From Heliocidaris erythrogramma (Eukaryota > Echinodermata > Echinoidea > Camarodonta > Echinometridae): a stretch of 64,000 nucleotides of DNA. The translations under genes and the position numbers were made by a program. Positions 10,721 through 22,803 of this stretch are shown here, one piece after another (positions within the stretch are counted from its first letter, which is position 1; the number at the start of each line of letters is the position of its first letter). The stretch spans positions 29,482,094 through 29,546,093 of the forward strand of contig CM046857.1 of assembly GCA_025617745.1 (NCBI GenBank), given 5' to 3'. The notes under the pieces are model-generated. The model was not told the origin of the DNA, did not search any database, and worked only from the letters and a program-made list of their open reading frames with translations.

Positions 10721-11530
10721 AATTACGAATTCAAATTGTCCTCTATAGAAATTCGTTGGCATGGATTTGCCCGACTTTAGAGGGAAGACCTGTTTCACTG
10801 GTAGGCCATTATATAGAATAATAAATAGTAATAATAATATTAATAAAAATAATAATAATATGTCTTATTTACCCAGGATAGCCTCATCAGTATTATATAC
10901 TGTTCTCCCTGGGGTCCTGCAATCACACTGATATAAAATAACAACAGTTCGCTTTTTTATGGTGCATATCACATTTATTACTTCCCTGTGTGCCTCCAGA
11001 GGGCATTGGATATTATTAGCAGAGCTTAATCTGTATATTGATAACTTGAGGTTTTTCTGCCATAACCAATAGCTTTAATAGTAAAAAATATATAAAAATA
11101 TAGTGATAAACCACTTGTTCACCTACATGACGTTACAGATTTAGAATATATCACCGTACGGACGACATTGGTCAATCGTATACACCTTGAAACAAAATGA
11201 TCTATTCCCCATTTATATGCTACATGTATAAAAAAAAAAATTATCCGCTCCCAACAATACCACTAATTTTATGTCTATAAAATCACAGGCAAACTTACCT
11301 TCACGTGTCCACACTAAACCAGTCAGCGGCAGACCAAACAACCAGATTATAATGCTGTTAATCTTTGACTTGCTCTGCTCTTTATACCTCAACTTGGTTC
11401 ATTGTTTGCTAATAGTCATTACAAGCACGTGATAGGAGACGTGGCTTGCCAAAACATCATTTACGAAATCACCATCAGGTAAAAAAAAAATAGTTTCATA
11501 ATCCGACCCTCTGCGAGACCCCCCCCCCCC
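10721..11530. other. Intergenic stretch with SINE-like tail
   Basis: No gene. An (ATA)n microsatellite at 10825-10862 abuts ACCCAGGATAGCCTCATCAG...TCTCCCTGGGGTCCTG, probably the 3' end of a minus-strand retroposon also represented near 32325-32480. The remainder shows nothing recognisable. Confidence 0.45.
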
Positions 11531-11547
11531 CGTCCCATCACTGTCAG

Positions 11548-11581
<34 letters not shown>

Positions 11582-11815
11582 CCTTTCTGTTTCCTCCCCT
11601 CTCTTCCTACTTTTATATTTTCCTATAGCTCTTTCTTATTCATTTCTCCACCCCTCCCTCTTTGTCACCGTCTTTCTTTCTCTGTTTCTCTCCCTCTTCC
11701 TGTCACCCCTCTTGTTCTCCCTCTTTCTCCCCTTTTCTGTCACACATCCCGTTCTCTCCCCCCCCCTCTCTCTCTCTCTCTCTCCCTTTCTCCCCTCTAT
11801 CTCTCCATATTCATC
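11530..11815. repeat. Polypyrimidine (TC)n tract
   Basis: Almost pure C/T on the + strand, with CT dinucleotide runs at 11547-11580 and 11765-11790. Open frames here are low-complexity artefacts. Confidence 0.9.
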
Positions 11816-12965
11816 CTTCAGTTTGTGCGTGCTCTTATTTCTTAATGGACTTTGCCCACATCGTATCCTGCTGAAAGACGTACAAACATAAACCAATTAT
11901 GAAAAAAAAAAAAAACTTGCAAACAATCGCCCGGATAAAGGAAAGATGTAAATCTTAACGTAAATCAGTTCCATAACCTATTGCGAAATAGGAAAATATA
12001 ATTACGATCTCCTATAACCTGGCCTAGTAAAGTTAGAATCAGGGTTTATATTACATCAGCAAATGACTATCAGTTTACATTTTGTAATCTATATAGTGTG
12101 TGATAGCTAATTATTAACATATTATATCTGCGTTTTTATGAATTTCTTCTTTTTTAAGGAGTTGGATTCTACGATATTATTAATAAATTTCAAAATTGTC
12201 AAATGGATGTGATGAAATGATTTGATTTTTGAGAACCATTTTTAAGCCATTTTGGTGTGTGTGTATGTGTGTGTGTGTGTGCGTTGTGGGTGTGTATGAT
12301 GAGTGATGTGTATGTGTATGATGATGATGTGTGTGTGTGTGGGGGGGGGGATATTTCAACGTCTGTTATATTATGTAAGTGTCTTCATTCAATTTTGGTT
12401 TGTTCTTCAGTCAATGTATGACTTGTTCATGAATTAAGTTTATTGGAAAAGAATTGTGTTTTGTTATCAGTTAAGTGCAAAAAGAATCGCAGTTTGTGAT
12501 GAGATCAGAATAACAAATTATGGAAATATTCATGGGGTATAGGGGTGTGCTTTTGGTTTTGGTTATGTATGTACTTTTGTTGAGATTTCTTTGTTTGTTT
12601 ATATTGATTTATGTGTACTGATGTATTTTCAATGAAATCTCTAATAAAAAGATGGGGGAAAAAGTGTGTGTGTGTGTGTTTTTTTTATTTCGAGTTTATC
12701 TCTTTCTTTCTTAGAAATGAATGTTCTTAAGTTTTCACTCTGGATCTCTTTTTTTTTTCTTCCAGATGGTTCCACTAGCTCCATGGAATCCATTACAAAT
12801 TTCCCGATATAAGCATTTCTCTATCATTAATATAATATTAATATCATCATATATCATAAAAACAGACTGCAGATTCCAATCCTCAGCAGAGTGAAATGAT
12901 AAATTTCTGCTTGATACCGTTTTCCGCTTTAAATTTCCTAAATTATTGCGTCTGATTAATATCCC
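11816..12965. other. Non-coding stretch with GT microsatellite
   Basis: No gene was found. A GT/GTAT repeat lies at 12252-12345, ending in a G run, and a short GT run at 12663-12680. The rest is AT-rich unique-looking DNA. Confidence 0.6.
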
Positions 12966-13077
12966 CAAATTGTAAAAACTAAAGTGTTACTTTTAGGGGC
13001 ATGTATAGTGACTGCACCTGAAATTCTGTTTATAGCACTTGTAGTGTGCTAATTTACCAGCAAAAAAAAAAAATGTG

Positions 13078-13150
13078 ACCGTGGCGAGCCTCGAACCAGG
13101 TTTCCGCTGATTGAGAGGCGCTGACGTTACCGATGGAATAACGAATGCTT
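13078..13150 (-). other. tRNA-like module in transposon copy 2 (left)
   Basis: Counterpart of 5632-5697. On the minus strand the B-box-like GGTTCGAGGCTCGCC is intact, and the A-box region is slightly altered. Confidence 0.5.
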
Positions 13151-13225
13151 CTTGGAATCCAGTTTAGTCCTGGGAGTCAAGTAGATAACATGAACTATGT
13201 GGTGTCGTAAATTCACTATGTAACA

Positions 13226-14802
13226 TTAGGTACGTTCACACGTAGAGCGATAGCATCGATGCTATCGAGGTGTCGATGCTATTTTGGTGAAGACCAGATA
13301 GTGTCGAGACCAAACGCTGTCTGAACGCAGATAGTCACGAGATAGAAGCGAGTTTCCAAACTATTCTTGCAGCGAGTTTAGCAGGAGTAAATCTCAGGAT
13401 CCAGCGACATAGCATCGACGCTTTGCGGTAGACCACCCACCGCGCTTGTGACTATTTGTCGTGTGAGCGCAATCGCTGTTATCTTCACTCGCTGCTATTA
13501 TAATTCTATCTGTTTCATGTGGTGCTATAATATAATTCAATGTATGTATTCATGTGATGTACCCTCTTCCCTACTTTTTTTTCTATTATTCTGTCTGTTT
13601 CATCTGGTACTGTAATGTAGTGTATGTATTCATGTGATGTATATAGGGGTACAGTAGGGTAATGTGTATACTGTGTGGTAAGGAAGGGTTTTTTTTTTTT
13701 TTTTTTTTTTTAGGGGGGGGGGGTCCTTCTTTTTATCTTTTTCTTTTTTGTATATGTGACCAGGCACCACAAAACCACCCAAAAGTCGCACTGTGTGATT
13801 TTCAGTTAGAGATCAATGTGTTTTGGTTGGCATGCATGGTCAAATTTTAGTTGTGGGTATTTCCTGAAAGAGTATACTTTTTTCTAAGTAATCTAAAATG
13901 TGGAGGCACCAAACAATCTAGAAGTGGTATTTTTGCCAGCTTTTTATCAGACTTATGTGTGTCTTCTCTGGATTTTGTTGTATTACTTTTCTTTTTCACG
14001 ACCCTGAATACTTGTCTCATTTTAATCTCCCATAAATCTTCCGGAGTAAGTTCTTGCATTGATACTTGTGCACTATGATAAACAGGATATGTCTATGTAG
14101 TATGCCAAGTTTAAGGACAATCTGATAATCCCTTCATAGAAATTTTCATTGAGTTCTAATCCTCCATTTGTCACCTTAGCACAACACTTTGCAAGTCAGA
14201 GTGCTTCAATAGACTGCAAACTTTAAACCCTTATTAAGAAGTAACATTATGAGGGACTGTGCATTCTTCTCTTTGTACATTGAGTTATGAACATCCAATG
14301 AGTTATATATCATTTTAAAGCTGAGAATCTGCTCTTTCAGAATCAGACCTTAACTAAAGTATGATGTGGTCTTTAGATATTGATTTACATGTGCTTACCA
14401 GAGAATATAGTGTGCATGCATGTGTTTTATTTTGGCATAAGATTGGAGTTCAGTCAATTTTGACATGTACAAGGTTTATTTAAAATTAAGGATTATAACA
14501 AATGTATTTGCTACTTGATTGTATTATCGATATTACAAATGAATTGTTATTGTGTTATTATGTTGATTTATGAAGACATATAACTTCCGCGCGTTTGACC
14601 ATGCATACCAATTATACTCGGGTCACTCTGTGTGGCGCAGTAATTATTGTTTTGGCAGCGGGTGAGCGATGAATAGTCACGAGTGGGTGATAGAAGCAAG
14701 TCGATCACGGCCTGTCTGAACGTACTGGAAATATTTTTGAAACTTACATAGCATTGATGCTAACATAGCATCGATGCTATGTACTACGTGTGAACATAAC
14801 TA
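13226..14802. mobile_element. Nested transposon with TIR TTAGGTACGTTCACACGTAG
   Basis: The ends TTAGGTACGTTCACACGTAG and CTACGTGTGAACATAACTA are inverted repeats, followed inside by palindromic GCATCGATGC motifs. Removing the insert restores TATGTAACA/ATATGATCTG, identical to the uninterrupted site at 5768. Inside are a 20-base T run, a G run, an imperfect local duplication (about 13505-13560 and 13590-13645), and a region related to 7212-7888. No transposase is seen. Confidence 0.85.
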
Positions 14803-14830
14803 ATATGATCTGCTCTAAATCGTACGATGT

Positions 14831-14898
14831 GAGTTAGTCTAGCGGTAATGCCAGCAATTCTCGATCAGCCGACCCTGGTTCGAGGCTCGCCAAAATCA
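14831..14898 (+). other. tRNA-like module in transposon copy 2 (right)
   Basis: GTTAGTCTAGCGGTAATGCC and GGTTCGAGGCTCGCC occur at the same spacing as in copy 1, in the divergent orientation relative to 13078-13150. Confidence 0.55.
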
Positions 14899-15279
14899 TT
14901 TTTTTAATGAATGTTTAGCAGTTTAAGGAGCCGGTCCAGCTCCCGTGAAAGTGCTGAAATAGCACGCTGTGTGCATTCAATAGCACTCTGAGTGCAGTCC
15001 CTATGCATGCCCTCAAAAAGTGCTATATACAGCACTTAAGTTTTTACAGTGCACGATACACTTTATATCATGAAAAGTACCATATTCCTCTATGAAAAAT
15101 TACAGAGATAAGAGCTGCCAAACTAAGAATGAGAAAAATATTGACAATTTGACCAACTAAACCTCTTTTTTGAGTTATCATTAAAAGTTGCATGTATATT
15201 TTGTACAATAAAATTCTATCATATTAAAGTTGCATACAAGATAGTGTAATTTCTTTTAGTGGCGTGGATAATTTCTATA

Positions 15280-15490
15280 AAAAGAAAAGAGTGAATTTTC
15301 ACTCTTTTCTATTTTCACGTCATTGATCACTTTTTTCACATCAGTGATCACTTTTTTTAGGAGTGAATATTGAGTGAATATCGAGTGCTCTCTAAAAAGA
15401 AAAGAGTCAATCTATTTTCATTCCATTTTCACTCGCCTGGGGAGTCACGTCAGTGATCACTCGATTTCTTTTTTTGAGAGAGAGCATTAA
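15280..15490. repeat. GAGTGA / TCAGTGATCAC palindrome cluster
   Basis: AGAAAAGAGTGAA is followed two bases later by its complement TTCACTCTTTTCT. Several further copies of GTGATCACT and GAGTGAAT follow in both orientations, ending with AAAAAGAAAAGAGT. The cluster can fold into alternative hairpins. It may be a decayed fold-back element. Confidence 0.6.
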
Positions 15491-16200
15491 CATAATATAT
15501 TCTGTTTTGATTTGATATTACTATAACTATGCAAAAACTATCTTGAGCGGACGTATTCTGCGACTTTTAGTTGTTTCTTATTCGTCATCCATTCCCTCGA
15601 TACATTAACTTGTAAAGTAAATCAGCCTTAATCCTTTATTTGTAGATTCAGTTCTGAATCTTATCGATGTTAAAACATCCAACTTAATCAGGGGGCGCGG
15701 ATGTTCAAATTATCCTGAATCCACCACTTATTTCAAATTAAGCTATCTCCAAACCACGCCTAAATGTCCATTCCCCTTGAAATAGAGACCCCCCCCCCCT
15801 ATAAATTTTTTTAAAATTATTTTAAAATATAGAAAGAAAAAATAGAAATAAAAAAAGAATTGGCGAATGACATTAAACTTTCATTCATCAAGCAATCATT
15901 GTCTTTAATGTATTGTTTCGACAACGCAAATCAAAAAGCCTGCTTACATCAAACATGTTACTACTTATTTTTGACAAACTTATTAGATGTTTATATTTTA
16001 CCCACAAGAAATAATTTTTAAAATGTAGCCAGTAAACAGATCCGTTTATCTGCATGATCTAAGATGAGTATGTATAAATAACAGAGTAATGAAATTCCTT
16101 TAAACGTAGCCTAGACGATTTCGTTATAATATATTATTTCAGAATTTGTTTAGATTAAAATAAAGACTCTTACGTCATCTCGAGGATCTAAGAAATCCCA
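15491..16200. other. Unassigned AT-rich DNA
   Basis: Nothing coding or repetitive was recognised except a C run at 15789-15798. Confidence 0.5.
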
Positions 16201-16225
16201 ATTTTGTGTTCTCTTCTGTATTACA

Positions 16226-16560
16226 GAGAGACAACAACATATGTTTCGCCGTCCTCGCTACCCAGCTCATCACCTATTTCTTCTTGGATTGTTTCGTCTA
16301 CGACCGCTATACTTCCGATATATTCTCATCGTATACCCGGCTGCGATGTGGTCGCTTGGCGGAATCCTTGTCGCTTCCCTGAGCAACCAGTCCGCAGGCT
16401 GTCATCGGATCAACACTATTCGCTCTTGTCTTCGTCTTCTTCGTCGTGAAAACAATCCTCGTCCTCGTTCGGGATCCCGTGTGCTTTATCGCCAGAGGAA
16501 AGCCGATGGTGTTGAATATTCACGAATGGTTTAGTTATTCAACTCAGATAGGAATCATCA
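16226..16560 (+). pseudogene. Possible membrane-protein exon, frame-broken
   Basis: A good acceptor (CTCTTCTGTATTACAG, ending 16225) precedes a CG-richer segment. Three hydrophobic peptides appear in successive frames: FAVLATQLITYFFLDCFVYD (about 16240-16300), YILIVYPAAMWSLGGILVAS (about 16318-16378) and LVFVFFVVKTILVLVRDP (about 16428-16483). Read together with two frame changes they resemble a multi-pass membrane protein that I recall, unverified, as an uncharacterised family of marine invertebrates. The same family may be represented at 37328-37450 on the other strand. Either the exon is a pseudogene or the sequence has indel errors. Chance overlap of open frames cannot be excluded. Confidence 0.3.
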
Positions 16561-17452
16561 AGCACAATATGGGATTATTTCATTAACAATGCTCTTTCCT
16601 AACTGGTTTTTGGGGCAGGAAACATTCACAACGTTAACACATGAACTTTCTGACTTTTCTGACATTGCAGTAACTTTGCTAATGTGCATTAATGACTCCG
16701 TTTTTGAAAAAAATAGCTTGATGAATGATAAGTAACAGTCTCCTTATACTTTAATCGCGTTAGACCTATGGTCGATGGCGTTGCCTATTCACGAAGGGTT
16801 CAACGACGGAATGAACCATTAAATCATCTGGAATATGTTTATTTTCTTTCTGTTTTTTTTTCTTTATCCGCTTTACAGATTAAATTTCCGGTCCAGGAAA
16901 TCATAATAATAATGTTTCTTTCAGACGTGATTATGTTTGAAGTGAAGCATATTGTATCGTCGTCATTCCATTTGGAAAATAGAAAACTGCCTGGTATTTG
17001 GCAAAAACAATTATTTTCTGTGACGTCTGATACAGAGTTATCGGCTTCATTTGAATTTCATTTTTGGTCTAACCTTTTTAAATGAAAATTTTCCGAAAAT
17101 GTTTATTAAAAATGAGAAGTTACTTGGTATTTTGTGTTTTCCTCCCACGGTCTATGTTACCGATTAATTAATTATGTTGAGTCAATAAACTTGTTGTAAA
17201 TAAATGAATAATAATTATGGTGAATGAAGAAATATACTTTCTTAATTTCCATTTGAACGTGATCATTATTGTTGAATCCTTATAATTATGTATCTATTTG
17301 CTATCCCATCGAAAATGATATAAAACACTATAATTTTGTAGTTCGAAAATAATAACAAGATGCAAGAACCAAATAATAATCATCTTTACAAAAGTTCAAA
17401 CGAAGTCAGATGGTCTTATTTTTTATGAAGCTTATCTTCATGGTGTTAATTT
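16561..17452. other. Unassigned AT-rich DNA
   Basis: No convincing gene. The phrase CGATGGTGTTGAATATTCACGAATGG at 16503 has a weak echo at 16774 (CGATGGCGTTGCCTATTCACGAAGG), suggesting a local duplication about 270 bp apart. Confidence 0.4.
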
Positions 17453-17453
17453 G

Positions 17454-17488
<35 letters not shown>

Positions 17489-17660
17489 TCGGATATTTAT
17501 ATAGCGCTCATATTCACCAATGGTGCTCAAGGCGCTCCAATATTACCCTGGCTTTAGCCCAGCTGCCCTATAAGGCGCTGAAAGCATTCAAGGAATAGAT
17601 TCCTACCAGGTACCCATTTACTACACCTGGATGGAGAATGGCAAATGTAGATTAATGTCT
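17453..17660 (-). mobile_element. SINE-like retroposon with (ATT)n tail
   Basis: On the minus strand the sequence reads GGTACCTGGTAGGAATC, then GGAGCGCCTTGAGCACC, then GAGCGCTATATAAATATCC, and ends in an (ATT)n run (17457-17489 on +). This matches the general 3' structure of SINE/L2-type retroposons common in sea urchin and other marine genomes. Confidence 0.7.
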
Positions 17661-17778
17661 TGGCAAAGCGATGATAGCGATGGTAGCGATGAATAAGGGA
17701 ATTTTATATTATAGGTGATGTTTATGATGTTCCATATAATATGATACAATTCAACATAACTATTATAACTAGAGCACT

Positions 17779-17803
17779 CGGAGGGGGGGGGGGGGGGGGG
17801 GGA
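17779..17803. repeat. Long G homopolymer
   Basis: A run of more than 20 G. Length is likely unreliable. Confidence 0.9.
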
Positions 17804-17818
17804 ACAGTCCGAGTACAT

Positions 17819-18563
17819 GTATCCCCCGAACCCGTCACCCATCCCCCATTTGAATCAATGTTGTGACTGAAATGGATAAAGTGGCAATTTGGGACCTCGG
17901 GTATCACTGCTGACAAATTTGACCTTTTTGTACTTTTGTCATTTTTTAGTTGTTTTGAAATTGAAGGTGATCCGACAAAAACTGCAGCCGGTAGAGCGCT
18001 CACAAGAAATTCTTTACTATTTCTTTTAAAAATATGGTTACCATGGCAACGATGACTCCACCCACACCAAAAACAATAGGCGTCTTCATCTTACCATAAT
18101 GCACCTCCATGCGAAATTTGAAGGTGATCCGACAAAAACTGCAGCCGGTAGAGCACTCACAAGAAAGTCTTTACCATTTCTTTAAAAAATATGGTTACCA
18201 TGGCAACAATGTCAACTCCGCCCACACCAAAAACAATAGGCGTCTTCATCTTACCATAATGCACCTCCATGCGAAATTTGAAGGTGATCCGACAAGAACT
18301 GCAGCCGGTAGAGCGCTCACAAGAAAATCTTTACTATTTCTTTAAAAATATGGTTACCATGGCAACCATGACTCCGCCCACACCAAAAACAATAGGCTTC
18401 TTCATCTAACCATAATGCACCTCCATGTGAAATTTGAAGGTGATCCGACAAAAACTGCAGCCAGTAGAGCGCTCACAAAAAAAACCTCTGCGGCGGACAC
18501 GGACGCGGCGCGACGCGACGATGCCAAATCCATAGTATCCCCGAACACTAGTTCGGGGGATAC
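17819..18563. mobile_element. Helentron-like element with four 158-bp tandem repeats
   Basis: The left end has TGTATCCCCCGAAC. The right end folds as GTATCCCCGAAC / GTTCGGGGGATAC (18535-18563), an inverted match to the left end. The core is four tandem copies of about 157-160 bp (GGTGATCCGAC at 17966, 18123, 18283, 18439), each containing a GTTACCATGGCAAC palindrome-like block. A tandem core between short inverted termini is the architecture of Pearl/HINE (Helentron-associated) elements, though the CTAG terminus seen in other members was not found here. Confidence 0.6.
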
Positions 18564-18675
18564 AATAATTATGTGTCAATTATTGGTTACGGTCAAGGAA
18601 GAGTGTAATCTTTTTGGTGACGCTAAGATAAACAATGGGACGAGTTTGAAATGATAATGGTTAAGCTGTTGCATG

Positions 18676-18761
18676 TGAAGATGGCATTGATGATGATGGA
18701 GGTCTTGATGATGATGATGATGATGATGTTACTCTTGATAATAATGCTGATAATGATGATG
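18676..18761. repeat. (GAT)n microsatellite
   Basis: Imperfect GAT repeats. The Met/Asp/Ile-rich open frames on both strands are artefacts of this repeat. Confidence 0.9.
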
Positions 18762-19205
18762 ATAGGTTCAAATCCAGTCTTAAATGATTGTGAATGTTTT
18801 ATTAAGCAGTGGGGCAGCTGTCTGTCAATCTTCCTATCCAAATTACCCATATGACAGGGGGGTGGGGCAAGGATAATGGATATTCGAAAATTTTGTACTT
18901 AACATTTTATATCATTTCTTTCAAAATAGAGAGAGGGAGAGGAGAGAGATAGAGAGGGGAGAAGGAAAGAGAATGTGAAGAGCAAGAGCTAGAGAGAGAA
19001 TAAGAAGTGTAAAATTTGTCCCTTTGAATCTGAAATGGTTAAAAGTGATTAACATAATGACACACTAAAATACCATCCAAATAATCTCTCACATCTGCAA
19101 ACCACAGCATCATCACCTTCTAAGCTACTGTAATGTGCATCACCATGGCCAGTCAGGTTCATCCCAATCTTACTTCGCTGCTTCTCCTTCTCCCTTTTCC
19201 TCTCG

Positions 19206-19347
19206 TGACCATCATCATCATCATCATCATCATCATCACCATCACCATCATCACCATTATCACCATCTCCATCATCATCATCATCATCATCATCACCATC
19301 ACCATCATCACCATTATCACCATCTCCATCATCATCATCATCATCCC
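19206..19347. repeat. (ATC)n microsatellite
   Basis: A long ATC/ACC repeat with an internal duplication of about 57 bp. It yields His-, Asp- and Met-rich spurious frames on both strands. Confidence 0.95.
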
Positions 19348-19360
19348 AATATTCGTCATT

Positions 19361-19377
19361 ACACTGTAAAAACTTAA
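19361..19377. mobile_element. CACTGTAAAAACT transposon copy 3, left tip
   Basis: ACACTGTAAAAACTTAA is the outer tip of the transposon whose remainder lies at 31087-31587. Other copies read ACTTAAGTGCTG at this point (complement of 15028-15046), so the element was cut exactly at its internal TTAA. Confidence 0.75.
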
Positions 19378-20641
19378 AGGTATTGTGTAGCTTTGCAAAA
19401 TTTGACAAATTCAGCGTGAAAGTGGTCCAATTATATATAATCCTACTGTTAGAACTATAATTAGTGACATGTGAAAGTAAGATAGAAATTGGAGCTCATT
19501 TACTATTTTTAAAAAAGAAAATAAATATGGGTTTGAAATCAAAATTCTGGCTGAAATAACGGCAGATCTACGTTTCAAACAGTATTTGGTCTAGCGTCCT
19601 CATGCGTTCGTTGTGAGACATTGGCAATACGCTATGTGTGTTTCGTACATGTTATCTCTGGTAAGCCAGTTTATACCCAACATCAACTTACAGGCGCTAG
19701 GCGCCAGTGATATACCAGCTTTTAGCTAGCTGAGCTGTCGGGATAGTTACTTGTACAGTGCAACGGTATACGGTCGTACCGTACCCGTCGGCGAGCCATG
19801 CCAGCGCCAGCGTATACGCATATCGCATGTAGCTAACTAACTCGGCTCATGCTCAGTGCAGCTAGCTAGCATGCATACTGAAAGCTAGTTCTCGACGTTT
19901 GTTTTATCATCTTGAGACTTGAGATTTTTTTCTCCTTCAGACAAGCAGCGGCAGCTGTCTAGTCAGATTGATGCCAGCGCCGGGACAGGGGCACAGTGTG
20001 ATATCCACAACTCACTGTAAGATTTGTAAGATTTGTAAGATTTGTAAGATTTTATTGACTCTAGCTCTATCGACTGGAGTGGTATCCCGGGTATAATGGG
20101 GTGACCTACATGTACATGATTGTACTGCGTACTTTACTGTACGCCGAGCTCCTTGGCTGATCAATCTGGTAATTGGTATAGTGGCAGTGGTACTGGCCTC
20201 CGCAGCTGTATGGGGAGCGCTAGGTCTGCGCACCTAAGGTTTTGACGGGAAAAATGAACAAGAATTTCTTTACTATTCCTCTAAAGATTTATTTTATTTT
20301 ATTCCTGATATTCTAAAGAGTAAGTTTGAAAAAAAATTGCATCAAAATTAGAGCAAGGACAATGCCATTTTCACAAGAAACGGTCTTCACCGTCTTGTCA
20401 TTTCAAGTAGGCCCTAATTCAACATTGAATATAAAATTTTTTATAAACAATCTTGCATGGTTCCCAATCCCATGTCTGCGCACTTATTCAAATATTCATT
20501 TACACGCAGTTCGGGAGTTTTTGACGTGAAAAACAACATTTTGAGGCTTGTGAATAAAATGTCTGGTTTGTATGGCTCGTAAGTATGTGAGGAATGATTA
20601 TAATTCATTTAGACATGCATGACATGTTACAAGTTATTGTT

Positions 20642-22132
20642 TATGCCTCCGCCCACCGAAGGTGGGTGCCGGAGGCATTATGTTTTCGGGTTGTCCGTCC
20701 GTCCGTGCGTCCGTGCGTCCGTCCGTGTGTCCGTCCGTCCCACTTCTCGTTACCGCGATATCTGAAGAATCATTTGAGGTAGGAACCTCAAACTTGGTAC
20801 TAGTATGTATCCCCATACGAAGATGAACTGATTAGATTTTGGGGTAAGTAGGTCAAAGGTCAGAGGTCACAGAGGTCAATTTACATGAAATTACATAAGA
20901 ATTCTTGGTTTTTAGCACCGTTACCACGATATCTCAAGAACTATCTGAGGTGAGAACTTCAAACTTGGTACCAGTATGTATCCCCATAGAAAGATGAACT
21001 GATTAGATTTTGGGGTAAGTAGGTCAAAGGTCAGAGGTCACAGAGGTCAATTTACATGAAATTACATGGAATTACTGGTTTTTAGCACCGTTACCGCGAT
21101 ATCTCAAGAACTATCTGAGGTGAGAACTTCAAACTTGGTACCAGTATGTATCCCCATACGAAGATGAACTGATTAGATTTTGGGGTAAGTAGGTCAAAGG
21201 TCAGAGGTCACAGAGGTCAATTTACATGAAATTACATAAGAATTCTTGGTTTTTAGCACCGTTACCACGATATCTCAAGAACTATCTGAGGTGAGAACTT
21301 CAAACTTGGTACCAGTATGTATCCCCATAGAAAGATGAACTGATTAGATTTTGGGGTAAGTAGGTCAAAGGTCAGAGGTCACAGAGGTCAATTTACATGA
21401 AATTACATGGAATTAGTGGTTTTTACCACCGTTACCGCGATATCTCAAGAACTATCTGAGGTGAGAACTTCAAACTTGGTACCAGTATGTATCCCCATAG
21501 AAAGATGAACTGATTAGATTTTGGGGTAAGTAGGTCAAAGGTCAGAGGTCACAGAGGTCAATTTACCTGAAATTACATAAAAATTCTTGGTTTTTAGCAC
21601 CGTTACCACGATATCTCGAACTGTTTGAGGTAAGAACTTCAAACTTGGTACTAGTATGTTACCGTATACGAAGATGAACTGATTAGATTTTGGGGTAGGT
21701 AGGTCAAAGTTCAAAGGTCACAGAGGTCAATTTACATGAAATTACATGGAATTAGTGGTTTTTACCACCGTTACCGCGATATCTCAAGAACTATCTGAGG
21801 TGAGAACTTCAAACTTGGTACCAGTATGCATACCCATATAAAGATGAACTGATTAGATTTTGGGGTAAGTAGGTCAAAGGTCAGAGGTTACAGAGGTCAA
21901 TTTACATAAAATTACATGAAATTACTGGTTTTTAGCCTTGTTATCAAATATTTCTAGTTTTATATGAAAATGAAATGAAATAAATTTTTCTGTCTCCTGT
22001 GCATTTTAAGTGAAAAGATTTGTCATTTTGTTGGACCAGTCCTTTTTAGAGTGTACATGTATGCCATACATTTCCAATCTGGTGATGGCGGAGGCATAAA
22101 TTCCGACCGCGCGCGGTCGAATATTCATCTAG
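20642..22132 (+). mobile_element. Helentron-like element with seven 170-bp repeats
   Basis: The 5' end is TATGCCTCCGCC. Its complement GGCGGAGGCATA lies subterminally at 22087-22098, followed by the perfect hairpin CGACCGCGCGCGGTCG (22104-22119) and the terminus CTAG (22129-22132), then TT. This is the asymmetric inverted repeat, hairpin and CTAG pattern of Helentrons inserting at TT. The 5' part carries a GTCC/GTCCGTCC simple repeat. The core holds seven copies of about 170 bp (GATTAGATTTTGGGG at 20830, 21001, 21171, 21342, 21512, 21681, 21851). No Rep/helicase is encoded, so it is a HINE. Confidence 0.85.
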
Positions 22133-22265
22133 TTAGATCTTGTTTTTGTTGATATGTGCCTCCGACTCCACTCACAGTTGGATACCATGGCATGAACGGC
22201 TCCGTAGGCCAGTACTACTAGTACTAGTACCAGATTGATAAGCCAAGGAGCTCATAATATAGGTA

Positions 22266-22803
22266 GGATCCATACCGTGTGTGGAGGCAGATAATGAGAT
22301 ATCAACCCCCCCCCCCCCCAAAAAAAAATAGATCTAAAAATAAATATTGCCATTTCTCACATACTGTGAGTCACTGTCATGCAAACCATCCTCAGCCAGG
22401 CCTCAGAGTCAGAGTTTCTAAAGGGGTTACCTTCAACTCCAGGATCAACTAAGGTTGTAAAAATTGATTGACAAAAAAAAACAACACAAAACTGGCAGGT
22501 GTGATCAGGTTTTTTTTTTACTTGCACATGATGTAAGTTATATGGGACTACCCATGCAAGGTAAGGTTTGTGTGTCCCATATATATATACGTTACAAATG
22601 CAAGGTAAAAAAATCTGTTGATTTTAGTCTTTTTTCCCCCTTTTTTAGTTATTCAATTTTTACAATCTTAGTTGATCCTGGAAGGTAACCCCTATAGCAA
22701 ATTCCGAGGGTGGGTTGCATGGGTCAAATTATGTGAGAAATGGTGATATTTAGATGTAGTTTTTTGGGGTGATGCCTTCCAACACACAAGGTATATGGAT
22801 CCC
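22266..22803. mobile_element. Fold-back element
   Basis: GGATCCATACCGTGTGTGG at the left matches inverted sequence at 22765-22800. Inner inverted pairs are GGATCAACTAAGGTTGTAAA (22443) with its complement at about 22660-22680, and TTTCTCACATA with TATGTGAGAAA. It is flanked by direct copies of ACCAGATTGATAAGCCAAGG (22230 and 22827); an inverted relative occurs at 20150-20175. Confidence 0.6.

Larger units (their letters stand above)
12966..15053. mobile_element. CACTGTAAAAACT transposon, copy 2
   Basis: It begins with a degraded TTGTAAAAACTAAAGTG and ends AAGTTTTTACAGTGC. The flanks of its two tRNA-like modules match copy 1 closely. The 1.58-kb insertion at 13226-14802 separates the modules. 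Without it the element would be about 0.5 kb, like copy 3. Confidence 0.85.

Noticed and set aside
11636..11896. Arg/Glu-rich frame on the minus strand and Ser/Pro-rich frame on the plus strand
   Set aside because: Both are translations of a (TC)n tract.
19133..19408. Histidine-, aspartate- and methionine-rich open frames
   Set aside because: They arise from the (ATC)n microsatellite on both strands and have no independent support.
20830..21960. CRISPR-like array (regular 170-bp spacing)
   Set aside because: Repeats are contiguous 170-bp units with no short repeat plus unique spacer pattern, in a eukaryotic transposon.
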